Shown here in pieces: positions 46,501 to 58,236 of a stretch of DNA of 64,000 nt. The position numbers were made by a program, and so were the translations under genes. Positions within the stretch are counted from its first letter, which is position 1, and every line of letters starts with the position of its first letter. The stretch is from NCBI GenBank assembly GCA_037576215.1, contig JBANDB010000014.1, positions 186,001-250,000 of the forward strand. Direction: 5' to 3'. The notes below the pieces were generated by a model. The model saw nothing but the letters and a program-made list of their open reading frames with translations. It was not told where the DNA came from and did not search any database. Source of the stretch: Armillaria gallica. Lineage: Eukaryota; Basidiomycota; Agaricomycetes; Agaricales; Physalacriaceae.

Positions 46501-49500
46501 ATGTCTGCCACAAACTCTACGGTATGCCGCAATTTTCTCAGAGGAAAATGCAAGAATGGGGCTGGCTGTAGATACCAGCATATTGGTGGGGCTTCTGTAA
46601 GCTTCACTGACGTGCTTTCACATCGCCTTCCACTTACAAAGGTCTTCGTGGCAGGGGACGCCACACACAGCTCATAATAGTGTCAAAAACAAAGGGAAGA
46701 AACGGAACGATAGCAACAATCAGTGTATCATTCACGACATCGATGTTCAATCTAATCTCAGCTCACTGCAATCACCAGAAGATTGCAATTCCAAGGACAC
46801 AGTATCGTGCTCTGTGTTGCAGAGAGGAAGCTGTGAACAAGGAGAGCAGCGCAATTTCGCCCACGACTCAGATATCGAGTTAGTACGTATCTTCTCCTTT
46901 CCAAGGTGGATCGCGACATCAATTAACTCAATTATCAAGGTCAACGGGGTAGAAGTTCCACCATCAGGCGCTTCAGCTTGCCTGGAGCGGCAGCAGAAGG
47001 AAAGAAGTGGAGAGCAAGCGTCAAATTCTCGTCGTGTAAAGAAAGGTGAACTGCCATGCTATTCTTGGAAGAGCGGATCTTGCGCCAAAGGGGAGAAATG
47101 CTTGTATGCTCATGATCCTGGAGTATGTAAATAATTATGTTGGGCTCGCAATCGCTAAGTCATACTTACAGGTGCAAGACGCTGAAGGACGGCGTATGGA
47201 GACTGAGAGAATCAAACTGGAGCTGGAGTTGGAAAGGAGGCAGGAGGAAGAGTTTGCAATGGATCTCCCGAGATTGGCTCGCGAAGCTGAGGAACAGAGG
47301 GAAGAAGAGGAGCATCAGCGACAGGAGGAGACCAGACGTTGGGAGGAAACGGAGCGCCAACGGAGGGAAGATGCAAAGCAACGCTTAGACGAAGCGCGAA
47401 AACAGAGAGAAGAAGAGCAACGTCAAAGAGAGGAGGAGGAAGAGGCTCGACGGAGGAGGGTTGAGGAAGCACGACGTCACCTAGAGGAGGAGCAACGTAA
47501 AAGGAAAGAAGAACAGCGCAAAAGGGAGGAAGAGCAACGTCAAAGAGAGGAGGAGGAAGAGGCTCGACGGAGGAGAGTTGAAGAAGCACGACGTCACCTA
47601 GAGGAGGAGCAACGTAAAAGGAAAGAAGAACAGCGCAAAAGGGAGGAAGAGCAACGTCAAAGAGGGGAGGATGAAGCAAGACAACAGGCTCGACGGAGGA
47701 GAGAAGAAGAACGACGTCGGCAAGAGGAACAACGACGTCAGCAAGAGGAGGAACAACGACGCGTTGACCAGCAGCGTCGTTTAGCTGATGCACAGGTCAC
47801 TATGCAGCGTGTCGTCCTCGCTGGTTCTATTGTCACGTTCAGTTCGGGCCTCGCTATCGAGAACACTATCACAGGCTTCGAATCGTGCAGAATCCGTGTC
47901 AAGAATATCCCCTGTGATGCACGTGAAAACGAGATCGCAGCCTTATTCACTCAGCAGGGCCTTAACAAGTTCGAGTTCCATGTCGTATCTGTCAAAGAGA
48001 TGCCCGGGAAAAATGGGAAGCAAGAGGCGGACATTGTCACGAATGCCAATGTTGCACAGTCTTTGGCGATTGGGCTTGAAGGCCTCGAATTCAGAGACGA
48101 GAGACTGGAATTTGAAGTTGGGGTGTTTAATGCACCTGGTGCCATGGATGCCCTGACACCAAGGGATGAAAACACGTTGACGATCTCGTGCCGCGCCCCG
48201 TCCGTCCGTTACGTCGTTGAATATCCCGACATACCTTTCTGTCGCACTAAAGTGAGGGAACTCAACGGCCGTATATGTGCCGGACGGCGGGTGAAGGTGG
48301 AAATGAACCAACTCCCCCCCGGGCGTGTCGTACCCAGCTTCCGACCAAACACCATCAAGATTAGCAACCTGCCTGATGTTGTCCTTCCCGCCATTGTGAC
48401 TGACTTCGCCCAGTCCCACTCGATTCGCCCCCTCAAACCTCTTAGCTTCGATATAGATTCAGCAATTCGCTCTCTACAGCTGCATATCAATCGGATAGAG
48501 GGCATCGAAATGCAGTCTTTCAATGTTACTTCCCGAGGTGATAACGAAGCTGGGATTCTTTCAATTCGTACCCGTTTCAATACGTGGGATGATGCAAAGA
48601 AGGTTCATGATGCTCTCCTCGACCGACGTTTCAGCTACATCTGTAACTCCGTGTTTTGGCTCCGAATTGCCCCTCAAGCGCTTTACACCATTACTATACC
48701 ATCCGGACAGTATCGCGCTCAAGAAAACCTTTGGAAAGAGCTCCAAGGGAACATCAAAGACCGTAAAGCGTGTAACATCATTATTCGTGAACTCAACAGT
48801 GGGGACTGCCGTATCCAAGTGTCGGGCACGGTCAAGGCCGCCCTTGGTGCACTCAAGGTCCGCGTCGAAAGTTTAGCTGCTGGTGAAAAGATCGACGGCT
48901 GGCACGACCATCTAACTTATCCTCAGGCCCATCTAGTGCAAAAGATTACTGATGCGGGCGCATTTTTACGCTCAGATTCCCGGAAGCGGACGCTCAAGCT
49001 TTATGGGGAGCCGAAAGCGGTGGAAAAGGCCAAAGCAGTTGTGATTGAAGAGTTGGATCGTCTTGCGTCTCTGGAAATTACCGTAACCTTGCCACGCCCC
49101 TCGGTGGGATACTTTGTCCGGACCGGCCTTGCAGCGATGAGAGAAGTTTTCGGTGAGGACAGCGTGGTGCTGGATATTCGTTCTGCGGTCATCACGGTAA
49201 GAGGAGGCGAGGAGGTCCGACTCCATCTTAACAACCATATCACCGAATCCCACAAGTCCGTCAATGTGAACGTCGCCCCCGGAACCCATACATGTCCAAT
49301 ATGTTACGATGATGTCTCGACACCGTTTCAATTGGTGTGTGAGCATATATATTGCACAGGATGTATTCGCCACTTCCTCACCTCTGCTGCCGAAACTGGA
49401 AATTTTCCACTTGTATGCATGGGGAACGAATCAAAGTGCGGAACACCCATCTCCATTCCCGTCATTCAAAAGTTCCTTCCAGAGACCGTCTTTAACCACC

Positions 49501-50846
49501 TTCTAGAAACTGTTTTCATGACGCATATTGACAAACGTCCGCAGGAGTTCAGATACTGCAAGACACCAGATTGTACGCAGATATACCGCAAGTCGGAAGC
49601 GGTGTCTGTTTTACGATGTCCATCTTGCTTCTCCGAGATATGTTCTTCATGTGGCGAGGATTCACATGAAAGAATGAGCTGTGAAGATGCTCGAATTCAC
49701 AATAACCCTGCGGAGCAGGAACGAATGAGAGACATATGGCTTTCGCAGCAACGTGGTATCAAGAAATGCCCCGCGTGCTCACGCCTCCTAGAGAAGACGG
49801 AAGGATGCAATCATATGACGTGCCCGTTCGTTGTCCGTACTTCTACTTATTCGTTGAAGCTGACCAGCTTCTCTAGATGCGGAGCTCATATTTGCTGGCG
49901 CTGCATGGGAGTCTTCGGTGCCGACAACATCTATGACCACATGGGTACCGTGCATGGAGGCATTTATGCTGACGAGCCTGATCCGGTCCCGGCCCAACCT
50001 CAGGCTGCTGTACTGCCGCCTCCAAATCCAGATGTGGAAGTTTTTCAAGACATCGATTACCTTGAACAAGTGCGGCTTCTTAACGAGGTGGAAGCTCGTC
50101 GTGTTGCACAAGAGCAGTATGATCAAAATAGAAGGGAACAGGATAGAATTGCTGCTTATCATGCAGAAGCTATGGAACGACGCAGGCGGGAAGAGGCTGA
50201 ACGAGAACAAGCCCGCCGTCTAGCGCAAGAGCAGTATGATCAAAACAGAAGGGAGCAGGATAGGATTGCTGCAGAAGCTTTGGAACGACGCAAGCTGGAA
50301 GTGGCTGAGCAAGAACGAGCTCTCCGGGTAGCGCAAGAGCAGTATGATCGAAATAGAAGGGAGCAAGATAGGATTGCTGCAGAAGATATGGAACGACGCA
50401 GGCTGGAAGTGGCTGAGCAAGAACGAGCTCTCCGGGTAGCACAAGAGCAGTATGATCGAAATAGAAGGGAGCAAGATAGGATTGCTGCAGAAGATATGGA
50501 ACGACGCAGGCTGGAACAGGCTGAGCAAGAACAAGCTCTCCGGGTAGCGCAAGAGCAGTATGATCGAAATAGAAGGGAGCAGGATAGGATTGCTGCAGAA
50601 GCCATGGAACGGCGCAGGCGGGAAGAGGCTGACCAGGAACAGCAGAGATTGGAGCGAGTGGCCCAGCGGAGGAGCCAGCAAGAGGCTGAACGGCCGAGAA
50701 CTCGTCGCTTGCACAAAGAGCAAGTCAATCGAAACCAAAACGAGAGAGCTCAACAAGCCACGCGAAGGCGACAATACCTTCGGCGACAGCAGCCTCCTCA
50801 ACCAGCAGCCTCGGAAATTCAAGCATGGTGCTGCATGGTGATGTGA
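46501..50846 (+). CDS. CCCH-coiled coil-RRM-KH-RBR E3 ubiquitin ligase, copy 3, CaaX-terminated
   Basis: Exons 46501-46596, 46655-46882, 46940-47122, 47172-49825 and 49877-50846 give about 1376 residues. Fingers 1 (CRNFLRGKC) and 3 (CYSWKSGSCAKGEKC) are intact; finger 2 has Arg for its third Cys. A coiled coil runs from about residue 175 to 395 with a 117-bp tandem repeat (47415, 47532, partial at 47649). An RRM-like segment lies near 402-480, KH-like segments near 673-830, RING1 from 877, IBR near 950-1010, and RING2 from 1035 with catalytic-type Cys 1048. Five repeats of about 36 residues (YDQNRREQDRIAA type) follow. The end is WCCMVM, a CaaX box with a preceding Cys. It is the only intact gene of its cassette. 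The RBR half is nearly identical to copy 2, the N-terminal half closer to copy 1. Confidence 0.86.
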
Positions 50847-51008
50847 CGGGCGCTTGTAGGATCTAAATCGGAGGCCACAGTGATGTACTAATGCTCTCAC
50901 TCTTGCCATGGATCCGGTTTCGTAAATGATTCAATGTACTTATTTAATACATCCTATCGATCCGAGAGCGAATGTGATGTGCGTCTGATTTGTCCAAATT
51001 GCGATCAG

Positions 51009-51150
51009 TGTACCAAGTCCCGTTCTACCGCCTTGGTTTTGAGAGAATTGAACAAGCTTGCAAGGTCAATATGTCATCGGGCGACAGGGGAGACTTGATC
51101 GAGTTTTTTTGATAGACTTGATTGAGGAAAGTTGAGGTTTGAACTTCATT
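51009..51150 (+). pseudogene. Decayed 3' fragment of a fourth gene B
   Basis: About 140 bp resembling the last exon of gene B: AGTCCCGTTCT.CCGCC, then TTTTGAGAGAATTGAACAAG and ATCGGGCGACAG, then a disrupted GACTTGATCGAGTTTT. No open frame remains. It implies that a further cassette once existed here. Confidence 0.6.
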
Positions 51151-51359
51151 CATTGTCTTCGGTGTAGGTGGCACAATGAATCTGAACTTTTCTTTCAACA
51201 ACGGAGTTCTCATAGAGTTTGTAGTCTCCGTCGACAATCGTAGCGAACTTCAACACCCGTAGGACATCTGTCCTGAGGTGGGCCAGTGCGTTGGGACCGG
51301 GGACTCAGCCTCGTCGTTCGGAATTCCGCGTCGTGTAATCATCTATAGTACAACGCCAG

Positions 51360-51530
51360 GTCTAAAAGTCTTCCCCTTAACTAACTGACCGGTCTTCTCT
51401 TTCGCATACACGCAGTTTGTTGCTGTGTTCACCACATTGACGCCGGGCACCAAGTGTGTAGGATTTTTCTTTTAGGAGAAGGAAGAGATACGTGCATACA
51501 TTCTAGAATCAGCATATTGTCGTTCGATAT
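51360..51530 (+). repeat. Direct repeat E, right of cassette 3
   Basis: Partner of 43205-43480. It shares the CACATTGACGCCGGGCACCA block and its flanks. The distance between partners is about 8.1 kb. Confidence 0.65.
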
Positions 51531-51582
51531 TGGATGTTAACACCTGCCCTATATGTGAACAGTCCCACTTCGGCTCAACCAT

Positions 51583-53647
51583 CTATACGTTCGACCGTGT
51601 TGGTGAATTGGCAACTGATCGTACCCTCCGTGAAATTCTTCTGGCATCTGGTCTCTTACTCGGTGAAGTTCTGAGACAATCTGCAACGAGTGGCCCCAAT
51701 CCATCGTGAACAAAAACGTCTGAGGGCAGTTTCAGCGGGGGGCGCCTTCTTCTGTTGATGACCTCGGCCATGAAAATGTGGTCATTCTGGAGTTCACTAA
51801 AGGGCGGGTTTCCAGTAAGAACCTCCACCAAATACCATGAGATTATGACGATGTGAAGTGCACTGTTGGCCCTACCTCGATGACAGTGCATCCGTAAGCA
51901 TAGGTATCCCTAGCAGCAATGAAGGATTGATCGAGTGATACCGGAAGTATATACTCGGGGGCTAACCAGCGGAGGCTTCCTCTCCTCATCCCAGAAGTGG
52001 TGTTAAAGTTCTGTGATTCCGCAATCAAGGATAGTCCAAAATCCGCCAGACAGCAGCGTTGATCATCTGCGACGAGAATATTTGCCTAAGCCCAAAATAT
52101 GTTAGAGCACGACGAAGATGTACACAGTGAATGCACCCCGCGAATGTCAGCATGTATTATTGGAGGATCGAGATTGTGTAAATACTTCATGGCACCAGCA
52201 ACCTGAACCAGCTAAGAAAGATGATTCGTTTCTTACATGATGTAAAAAATCGATCTGGCGTACCGATGTAAGTCGATCGTGATCAGGATGTGCTTGGAGG
52301 TAAGCCATGATGTTTCCATTGACCATCCATGGAGATATTAGGCAGTAGCTAGGAGCGAAAAGGTCTTCGCTGAGTCCCAAGAAGGGAAGGACATTGGGAT
52401 GTTGGAGCTGCCTCCATACAAGAGCTTCCCAGTAAAAGTCCTGCAACAGGTCAATATCATCATGATATGTAGTCTGGTTTCACACGTGCGCGACTCACTC
52501 TGATTACCTTCGCTCGGTCTTCTCCAGAGATGAATATCCGAAGGACCTTCAAGCAGACTTGAGTATCATGAAGACGTCCTTTCCAAATGTCCTATCAAGG
52601 ATGCAGTGCGTAAGGCTCATAGAACAAAATCATTGACAAAGCGCAGACTGGACGCTCACTGAAAATCCACCACCCCAGATGGGATTTTCCCCTTCCCTAA
52701 TCACGTCTCGACAAGAGAGGGAAGAGGGAACAATGTTCCGGGTCTTGCTTAGTAACCGAAGGCATTTCATGCAGACAGTACGATACTCATCGGGATAAGA
52801 CGAATCATCCAGCTCCTGACGAATCATTAGATCCTCTATTGTTGCTAAAATTCTGCGAAAAACATACCTGCTGTAGAATATCCATCACTGCTGCTTCCGC
52901 TGATGGTGATAGCAAGCCCACAGTTTTCCAAGGATGCACGACATCACGAAGTAGACTCTGGATCTGGGTGCGTACGTCAGTTCCTTCGTCATTGAGGTTG
53001 ATCTGAGTCCAGCTGTACAGACTAGGATCGGTGTCTCGAGAGAACAGCGCTACAGGACGTTCCAGGATAGGATCTTCATCGCTGTCTGCAGCAGTAGAAT
53101 AAGATACCACGGGGTAGTCGCAATACTGCTCAGAATTGAAGGCATGTTGCATATTTGCTTCTACTTTTAGGAGCTCGGCTGGTGACAGTATCGGCCAAGG
53201 GACGTATTCTTGCCCCGGACTACTGCAAATGTCTGGGGGGCATTCATTCCAAAAGTCTGGGGTGCATACACTCCCAAAAGAGGACGAAGGAGATGAACTT
53301 CTCGTCCGTGGCAACAACCTACTGCGGCCGGAACCCCTCCCAAAGAGTGAGCTCGAAAATAGCCGTTTTCTCCAAACGGTAGCAGATCCTCCGCTCAAAC
53401 ATCCATACTTAGAATCGGATATGGAAGTGGTATCTGCAGAGTTTGAAGCGGTTATAGAAGGAGCAACTGAGTTGTCACGGTTGCGGCGTTTTGGCAGAGG
53501 CAGTGTAGGGATCATGGGAAGGCGGGCATGCCAGAATGATTTCTGTTTCCGTGGCGCCTTCTCAATCCCAGGGTCAGCTGTAGCAGTAGGCGGCGTCGCT
53601 GGAGCTGCCCCGAAGCGTGTTACGAAGACGAAACCTGGCTCCTCCAT
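51583..53647 (-). CDS. TKL-type serine/threonine protein kinase 2
   Basis: Seven exons from ATG at 53647 (MEEPGFVFVTRFG) to TAG at 51585-51583 give about 570 residues. The N-terminal 200 residues are Ser/Pro/Arg-rich and unrelated to kinase 1. From SWTQINLNDEGTDVRTQIQ onward the two are clear paralogues with identical intron positions. Kinase motifs: GGGFSDIWKG, VCLKVLRIF, IIHADIRGANILV (HAD variant of HRD with the catalytic Asp), CLADFGLS, WLAPEY and RPDAR. All active-site residues are present. A further upstream exon is possible, because the promoter-like match to kinase 1 lies at 54020-54150. It is in the opposite orientation to kinase 1 and adjacent to cassette 3. Confidence 0.8.
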
Positions 53648-55289
53648 CTGGAGTCCTGTGAATCTCCGGAGTTTTGTTGAGGCAACGATCTCTGAAATTG
53701 AATGCGATTATCCTGGGTGGTTGAGCCTGTCGAGATTTGTGTAACCGTTGGGACAGTGATGGGGATATTGTATCTCATGGGTATGATCGCAGAACTCGGG
53801 GGATGAATACACGTGCACTAGCCGGCTTGCTGCTTCCAAGAAACTCGAAATATGTAGGGTTTACTATGACGTGGGCCGTGGTGGGTGCGTGTTTGAAGAG
53901 CCTGTCTTTCAAAATTCAGTCAGATCGTGTTTCATTGGCAGCAGGTATAAAACCCACAACAGCAATGAAGAGAGGACGTTAAAGAGGAGCGCAGGTTGAT
54001 CTAGCTGGCAATAGGAAACCTAATGAGATAGGCTCCTAGTATCACTGGGACGCTTGTAGCCGTAGTTATATTTTCATCGCCCCTAGATCCAAACTGTCGT
54101 GGTCAATTAGAACATGTTACACGATACCAGTTAGATAGATTTGTACTTTAGAATATCCTGCTGCCAGTGGTCGGATTCCAAGGTATCGTCTGCACAATAG
54201 GAGGGACACAAAGTACGAGCCGGTTGCAGGGCAGACAGAAATCGCAAAGACATTGGATCGAGAGTTTAGAGTTTAGAAAACCGGTATGCGGTCCCAATAA
54301 GGAACACCGGGGTTCTGTGCCGCCACGAGAAGATAAGGAATCACGGTAAGTGTGCGGCTGTGGGTGTACTCAGAACCCAGCACTGGTGTCGGATTCATCC
54401 TATCACATTTTACCTAGCCAAAACGCTGTGAAGAGCGAAACTTCATTTTGGCAATCTCACCTCATCTGCATCACAACACGGCACGGTACCTTCAGTCACG
54501 CCGGACGCAAGGATACAATTAGGGCTGTGGACCCGGCCATTCCTTTGTGCCGGTACCAACACATGACTTGTCCTCTTCCTCACCATCCCTTCGTTGCCCT
54601 CCACTTTTGCTGCTCGTAGCTAGCCACTGCTTTGGCAACAACGACTACTCTCGCTCGATGGATTTGTTCTTGTCGATGACATGATAGCGGAAGAGTTTAG
54701 AGTTTAGAAAACCGGTAGGAGAAATTCGCCGCACAAGACGACCCATCCATTGCTGTGGTATGCGCAGTTCGTCCCCAGCGAGACCTATGACTCTTGCTTA
54801 GACTCGAGCCAGTCCACACCTCGGTTGATGACAGTCATCCGCCTGCTCGAGTTGCTCGATTGTCATCAACTGGCGGTTTCGGTCGGAAGAATCACTGCCC
54901 TCGTGACTCGTGCTATGGTTTCGGTCCAATTCCTTCCCCAACGACACTCATACCTCTTGTGTCGGTTTCGTTCCATTGTTTGCTGACGCGTTCTGTCATT
55001 TCGTCATCGTTTGTGCTTCCGTGCCATTGGTGGCCCGTGAGTGTAGTTCTCTATGTCTCGCCGTCTCTCAGATTAGATGATGGCACGACTACCGTTTTCC
55101 GTCGTATGCATTGAACAACGTGCGTCTACTATTCCTTCTACCAACATTACGTTACTAATCTCTTGAAAGTGCTCTGCAAAGTGTCTCGACTCCGCGAGAT
55201 GTACGCAACGGCGCATGGCTTGCCGTTCCTGACTGAGAACTAACAACGTTGCTCAACGCCAGTGAGGACGATGCCGATGGAACGTGAAA
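53648..55289. other. Upstream region of kinase 2 and gene-poor sequence
   Basis: The segment 54020-54150 matches, inverted, the region before kinase 1. A direct repeat of about 23 bp (GTTTAGAGTTTAGAAAACCG) occurs at 54263 and again at 54692. The CGGTCCCAATAAGGAAC sequence after the first one is close to a stretch at 40713. No gene is called. Confidence 0.4.
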
Positions 55290-56770
55290 AAGCGTGCGTA
55301 ACGTCACCTGGCTCATATAGAATCTCTGGAATATAGATATACTGTAATCCTTTGGTCTTTCTCTCGAATACACGACTTTTTCGTTTCCCTCTAAGGATAT
55401 CGATCAACTACCATGATCGAGCACTGCCCTTGATATTCACCGACGACTGAAATCCCAACGGCCACCCTCCAAATCGCACCACCACAATGTCAAAGGACCT
55501 CTTTGTCTAAGTACCTCAAACCGCGCCCAACCGCGCCCAACTCAGCCACAGCAACTACATCACCCTCGACACGTCCTTCTCATTGGTCCTTACTTCGGCC
55601 CCCACCTCCCACGCACCACCACAGAACTGCACATCCTCTGGTGTTCCCCATCAATGACGCCCTCTACGAGTTCCTCCGATCCCATCGAGTGACTTTGTTA
55701 GCACTTGATACTGGACCGCTGTCCGCTACAGAGATACATCTGCTTATGACGTGGTAAACGCGCTTTGCAGGCTATGGAAATTCGAGAGGTATCTCCTCGT
55801 GTTGGGTCTCGGGAGCCTGGAAATACCTCCCGCGCGCGAGGAGCTCAGGGGACCCACCCACTGATAGAACACTTGTAGCGATCCTCGTATTGTCTGCCGT
55901 GATCGACAGGACTCGAACGCAAACGGGTAGGTGGGTTTTCAGATCAAACGACCAAGTGCTGATCCTGGTTTATCTTCAGTCTTATAGTACGCAAGCCATT
56001 GAAGCGAGTGAGTGTGGGTGCCTTCTTTTACGTCTGACGGCCTTCAAAGATTGTTCTTTGAGTGTACTCAACGGTTCTTTCCGTCATCTGGTAAGCGATA
56101 TTAGGGATTTGCGTTCTGGTTAGTCTAACCACCGTGATCTGAAGGAAGTCCGAGTATTGCACTTGAGCAATTAGCCCAAGTGCGAAGCCGTGGCGCTCTG
56201 CATCAAGTTATGCATGAACAAGATTGGAAGACTGCGGTATGCCAGTGAGCTGGGAAACTGTGTTGAAATAACACACCATGGCTTGTACGTTTGTTTCGTA
56301 CTTTCCCCGCCCCGGGTGTCCTACTTGCTCTAGTTTTTGTTACACTGGGTTTATTGCCGCCATGGTCATTTGGAAGACTTCTTCTGGCTCGAGCAAACCT
56401 CTCTCACCGGTTGGTACAACTTACCTCCCGAACTTTCAGGCACAACTCTGTAACACACTTCAATGAACCCGTGTCCTGCGATACTCCACTATCGAGTGTG
56501 TTGGGACACGGTACTCAGCTCGGAGTCCTCGGAGTACTGCTGTCCAATTGCTCTGTGAAAAAATCGATTTTGAATCCTTTTGAAAGGTGCACCAAATTTT
56601 CTTGTCACATGTGAATGAGATTGAACGACTGCGGCATGAAAGTTGGCGTCGAAACATTCGTCAAGTTCGAATAACATACCACGACTTGTACTTTTGCTTC
56701 AATATTTCACTGCTCCACGCGTCCTACTTGCTCTAGATTTTTTGTTGCTACCGCAGGCCATTTGAAAAAC
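55290..56770 (+). repeat. Repeat R, copy at 56 kb
   Basis: Direct-orientation partner of 41985-43140, longer by about 300 bp because part of the right end is duplicated (AACACACCATGGCTTGTACG near 56271 and AACATACCACGACTTGTAC near 56672). Reading frames are broken (stop right after MSKDLFV). Confidence 0.6.
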
Positions 56771-56978
56771 GTCTCCAAGGCCTGATGCAGCAAACCCGCT
56801 GCTCGGTGGTTCAATGTCTGCTGAAAGTTTCATGTATAACAACATCGACGAGTGGAATGAATTGATAGGGCCAGAAAAGAACTTAGAAGGTTTTGTGCTT
56901 CGTGAGTCGTGACTGTCCCCCAGAAAAGAAACAGTTTCATGCGTCAAACAATACTGAATAAATCCAACAGTAAAAAAT

Positions 56979-57068
56979 GGGGGCACCCGGGATTGAACCG
57001 GGGACCTCCAGAACAATGGAAATACTATCAACTTCAGTCTGTTGCTCTCCCAGCTGAGCTATGCCCCC
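56979..57068 (-). tRNA. tRNA-Phe (GAA) with intron
   Basis: The minus strand reads GGGGGCATAGCTCAGCTGGG at the 5' end, then the anticodon region ACAGACTGAAG with anticodon GAA. An intron of about 18 nt follows position 37, then TCTGGAGG and the T-arm CCCCGGTTCAATCCCGGG, ending TGCCCCC. The acceptor stem pairs perfectly (GGGGGCA with TGCCCCC). An A27-G43 mismatch is present, also seen in the other copy. Confidence 0.93.
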
Positions 57069-57291
57069 ATACTGATCAATGGTTAATGTTATCACCTCAT
57101 TTGGGTTCTGCACACAACAGCGGAGACCAATCTACACTCGACATCTGGCTCGGCCGAGAGAGCAGCACGAATGGCTAGGTCAGTGTTGGGTACCCATTGT
57201 ATACATTGGAGAGTTTTTAGAACTTGCACTGGACATGGCCTGAAATTCATACCGAGAGTCAACGCGTCAAATTGTATTCCTGTACAATTGT

Positions 57292-58105
57292 CTAAAGTAG
57301 AACACCGAAAACCAAAGCCATGACAGTGAATGCGATGCGATGTATGCGCCGACTGGGTGGCGTGCCGTTGCTGGCGGTATTAGCATTGGCAGTACTAGAG
57401 GCGGCACTGGTGCTACTGGAAGCAGAAGCCGAGGCACCCGCGCTAGCGTTTGATACCACCCCAGACGCGGCCACAGTGGAGGAAACGCCCGCCGCTGTCC
57501 CGTTCCCCTGTGCATTAGCCAAAAACGCCTGAAAGCTCTTCTCCTGGGTGGGATTAACCGCAAAGACCATACCCGCCTCGCAATGGTTTGTTTGTGCGCA
57601 GAAGAACCAGAGCGGGGCAGAGGTGTTGTCGACGGTGAAGGTCCATTGGCCGAAGAGGGTGCTGTTGGCGGGGATGGGGACAAAGCCCGAGTCGATGCCT
57701 GATTTGTTGCAGGGGGCGGCGAATGTGGATTGGGTCGCGGACTGGGTGGAGGGTTACTAGATAGGAGAGGGAGAAGTGCGGGGACATACGTGGTTCTTGG
57801 CGCGACTGCGGAAGGGCGTGAGAGAGGGCGCTTATGAGAGAGGAGGACGTACAATGAAAAAGTGACAGTGTCCCCTTCAAGGGCAGTCACGCTGCAGACG
57901 AGCTCAGATGGCACGTAGAGACAGACAGAATGACAGGATCACCTTGTTGGGTTGAACGCCAGCGCCTACCCAGAGCATCGTGAGAACCGAATCAGACTCG
58001 CAAAGCGCAGAGAAAACTCACTCCTCCGTCACCGACGGTCACCAAATGGTCCGCTGCAGAAACAAAGACGGCTGACACCAGGACAGCAAAGAGAATGAAA
58101 AACAT
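57292..58105 (-). CDS. Extracellular serine-rich cupredoxin-like protein, probably GPI-anchored
   Basis: Start ATG at 58105: signal peptide MFFILFAVLVSAVFVSAADH, then LVTVGDGG. After introns come ALAFNPTS, VTALEGDTVTFSF, RAKNH, then SATQSTFAAPCNKS, GFVPIPANSTLFGQWTFTVD, PLWFFCAQTNHCEAGMVFAV. The single-domain cupredoxin order is clear. The possible copper ligands are His of KNH, Cys of FFC and His of NHC, so metal binding is plausible. A Ser/Ala/Gly-rich linker and a hydrophobic C-terminus (AFTVMALVFGVLL) suggest a GPI anchor. The stop is TAG at 57294-57292. Fungal proteins of this type sit at the cell surface; their role is poorly known. Confidence 0.82.
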
Positions 58106-58236
58106 AACGAACGAAAGAACAAGGACGGAGAACGGAGATCTTTTTTCGCATTTATACGAACGTTCCCTGGGTGATGGTGATGGGGATCGGCCAACCCGGC
58201 TAGGGTGATGACATCACTTCTCTATTTTTCACCGCC

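Larger units (their letters stand above)
50847..51582. other. Spacer with a gene B relic and direct repeat E
   Basis: Contains the decayed gene B fragment (51009-51150) and the right copy of direct repeat E (51360-51530). Otherwise empty. Confidence 0.45.
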
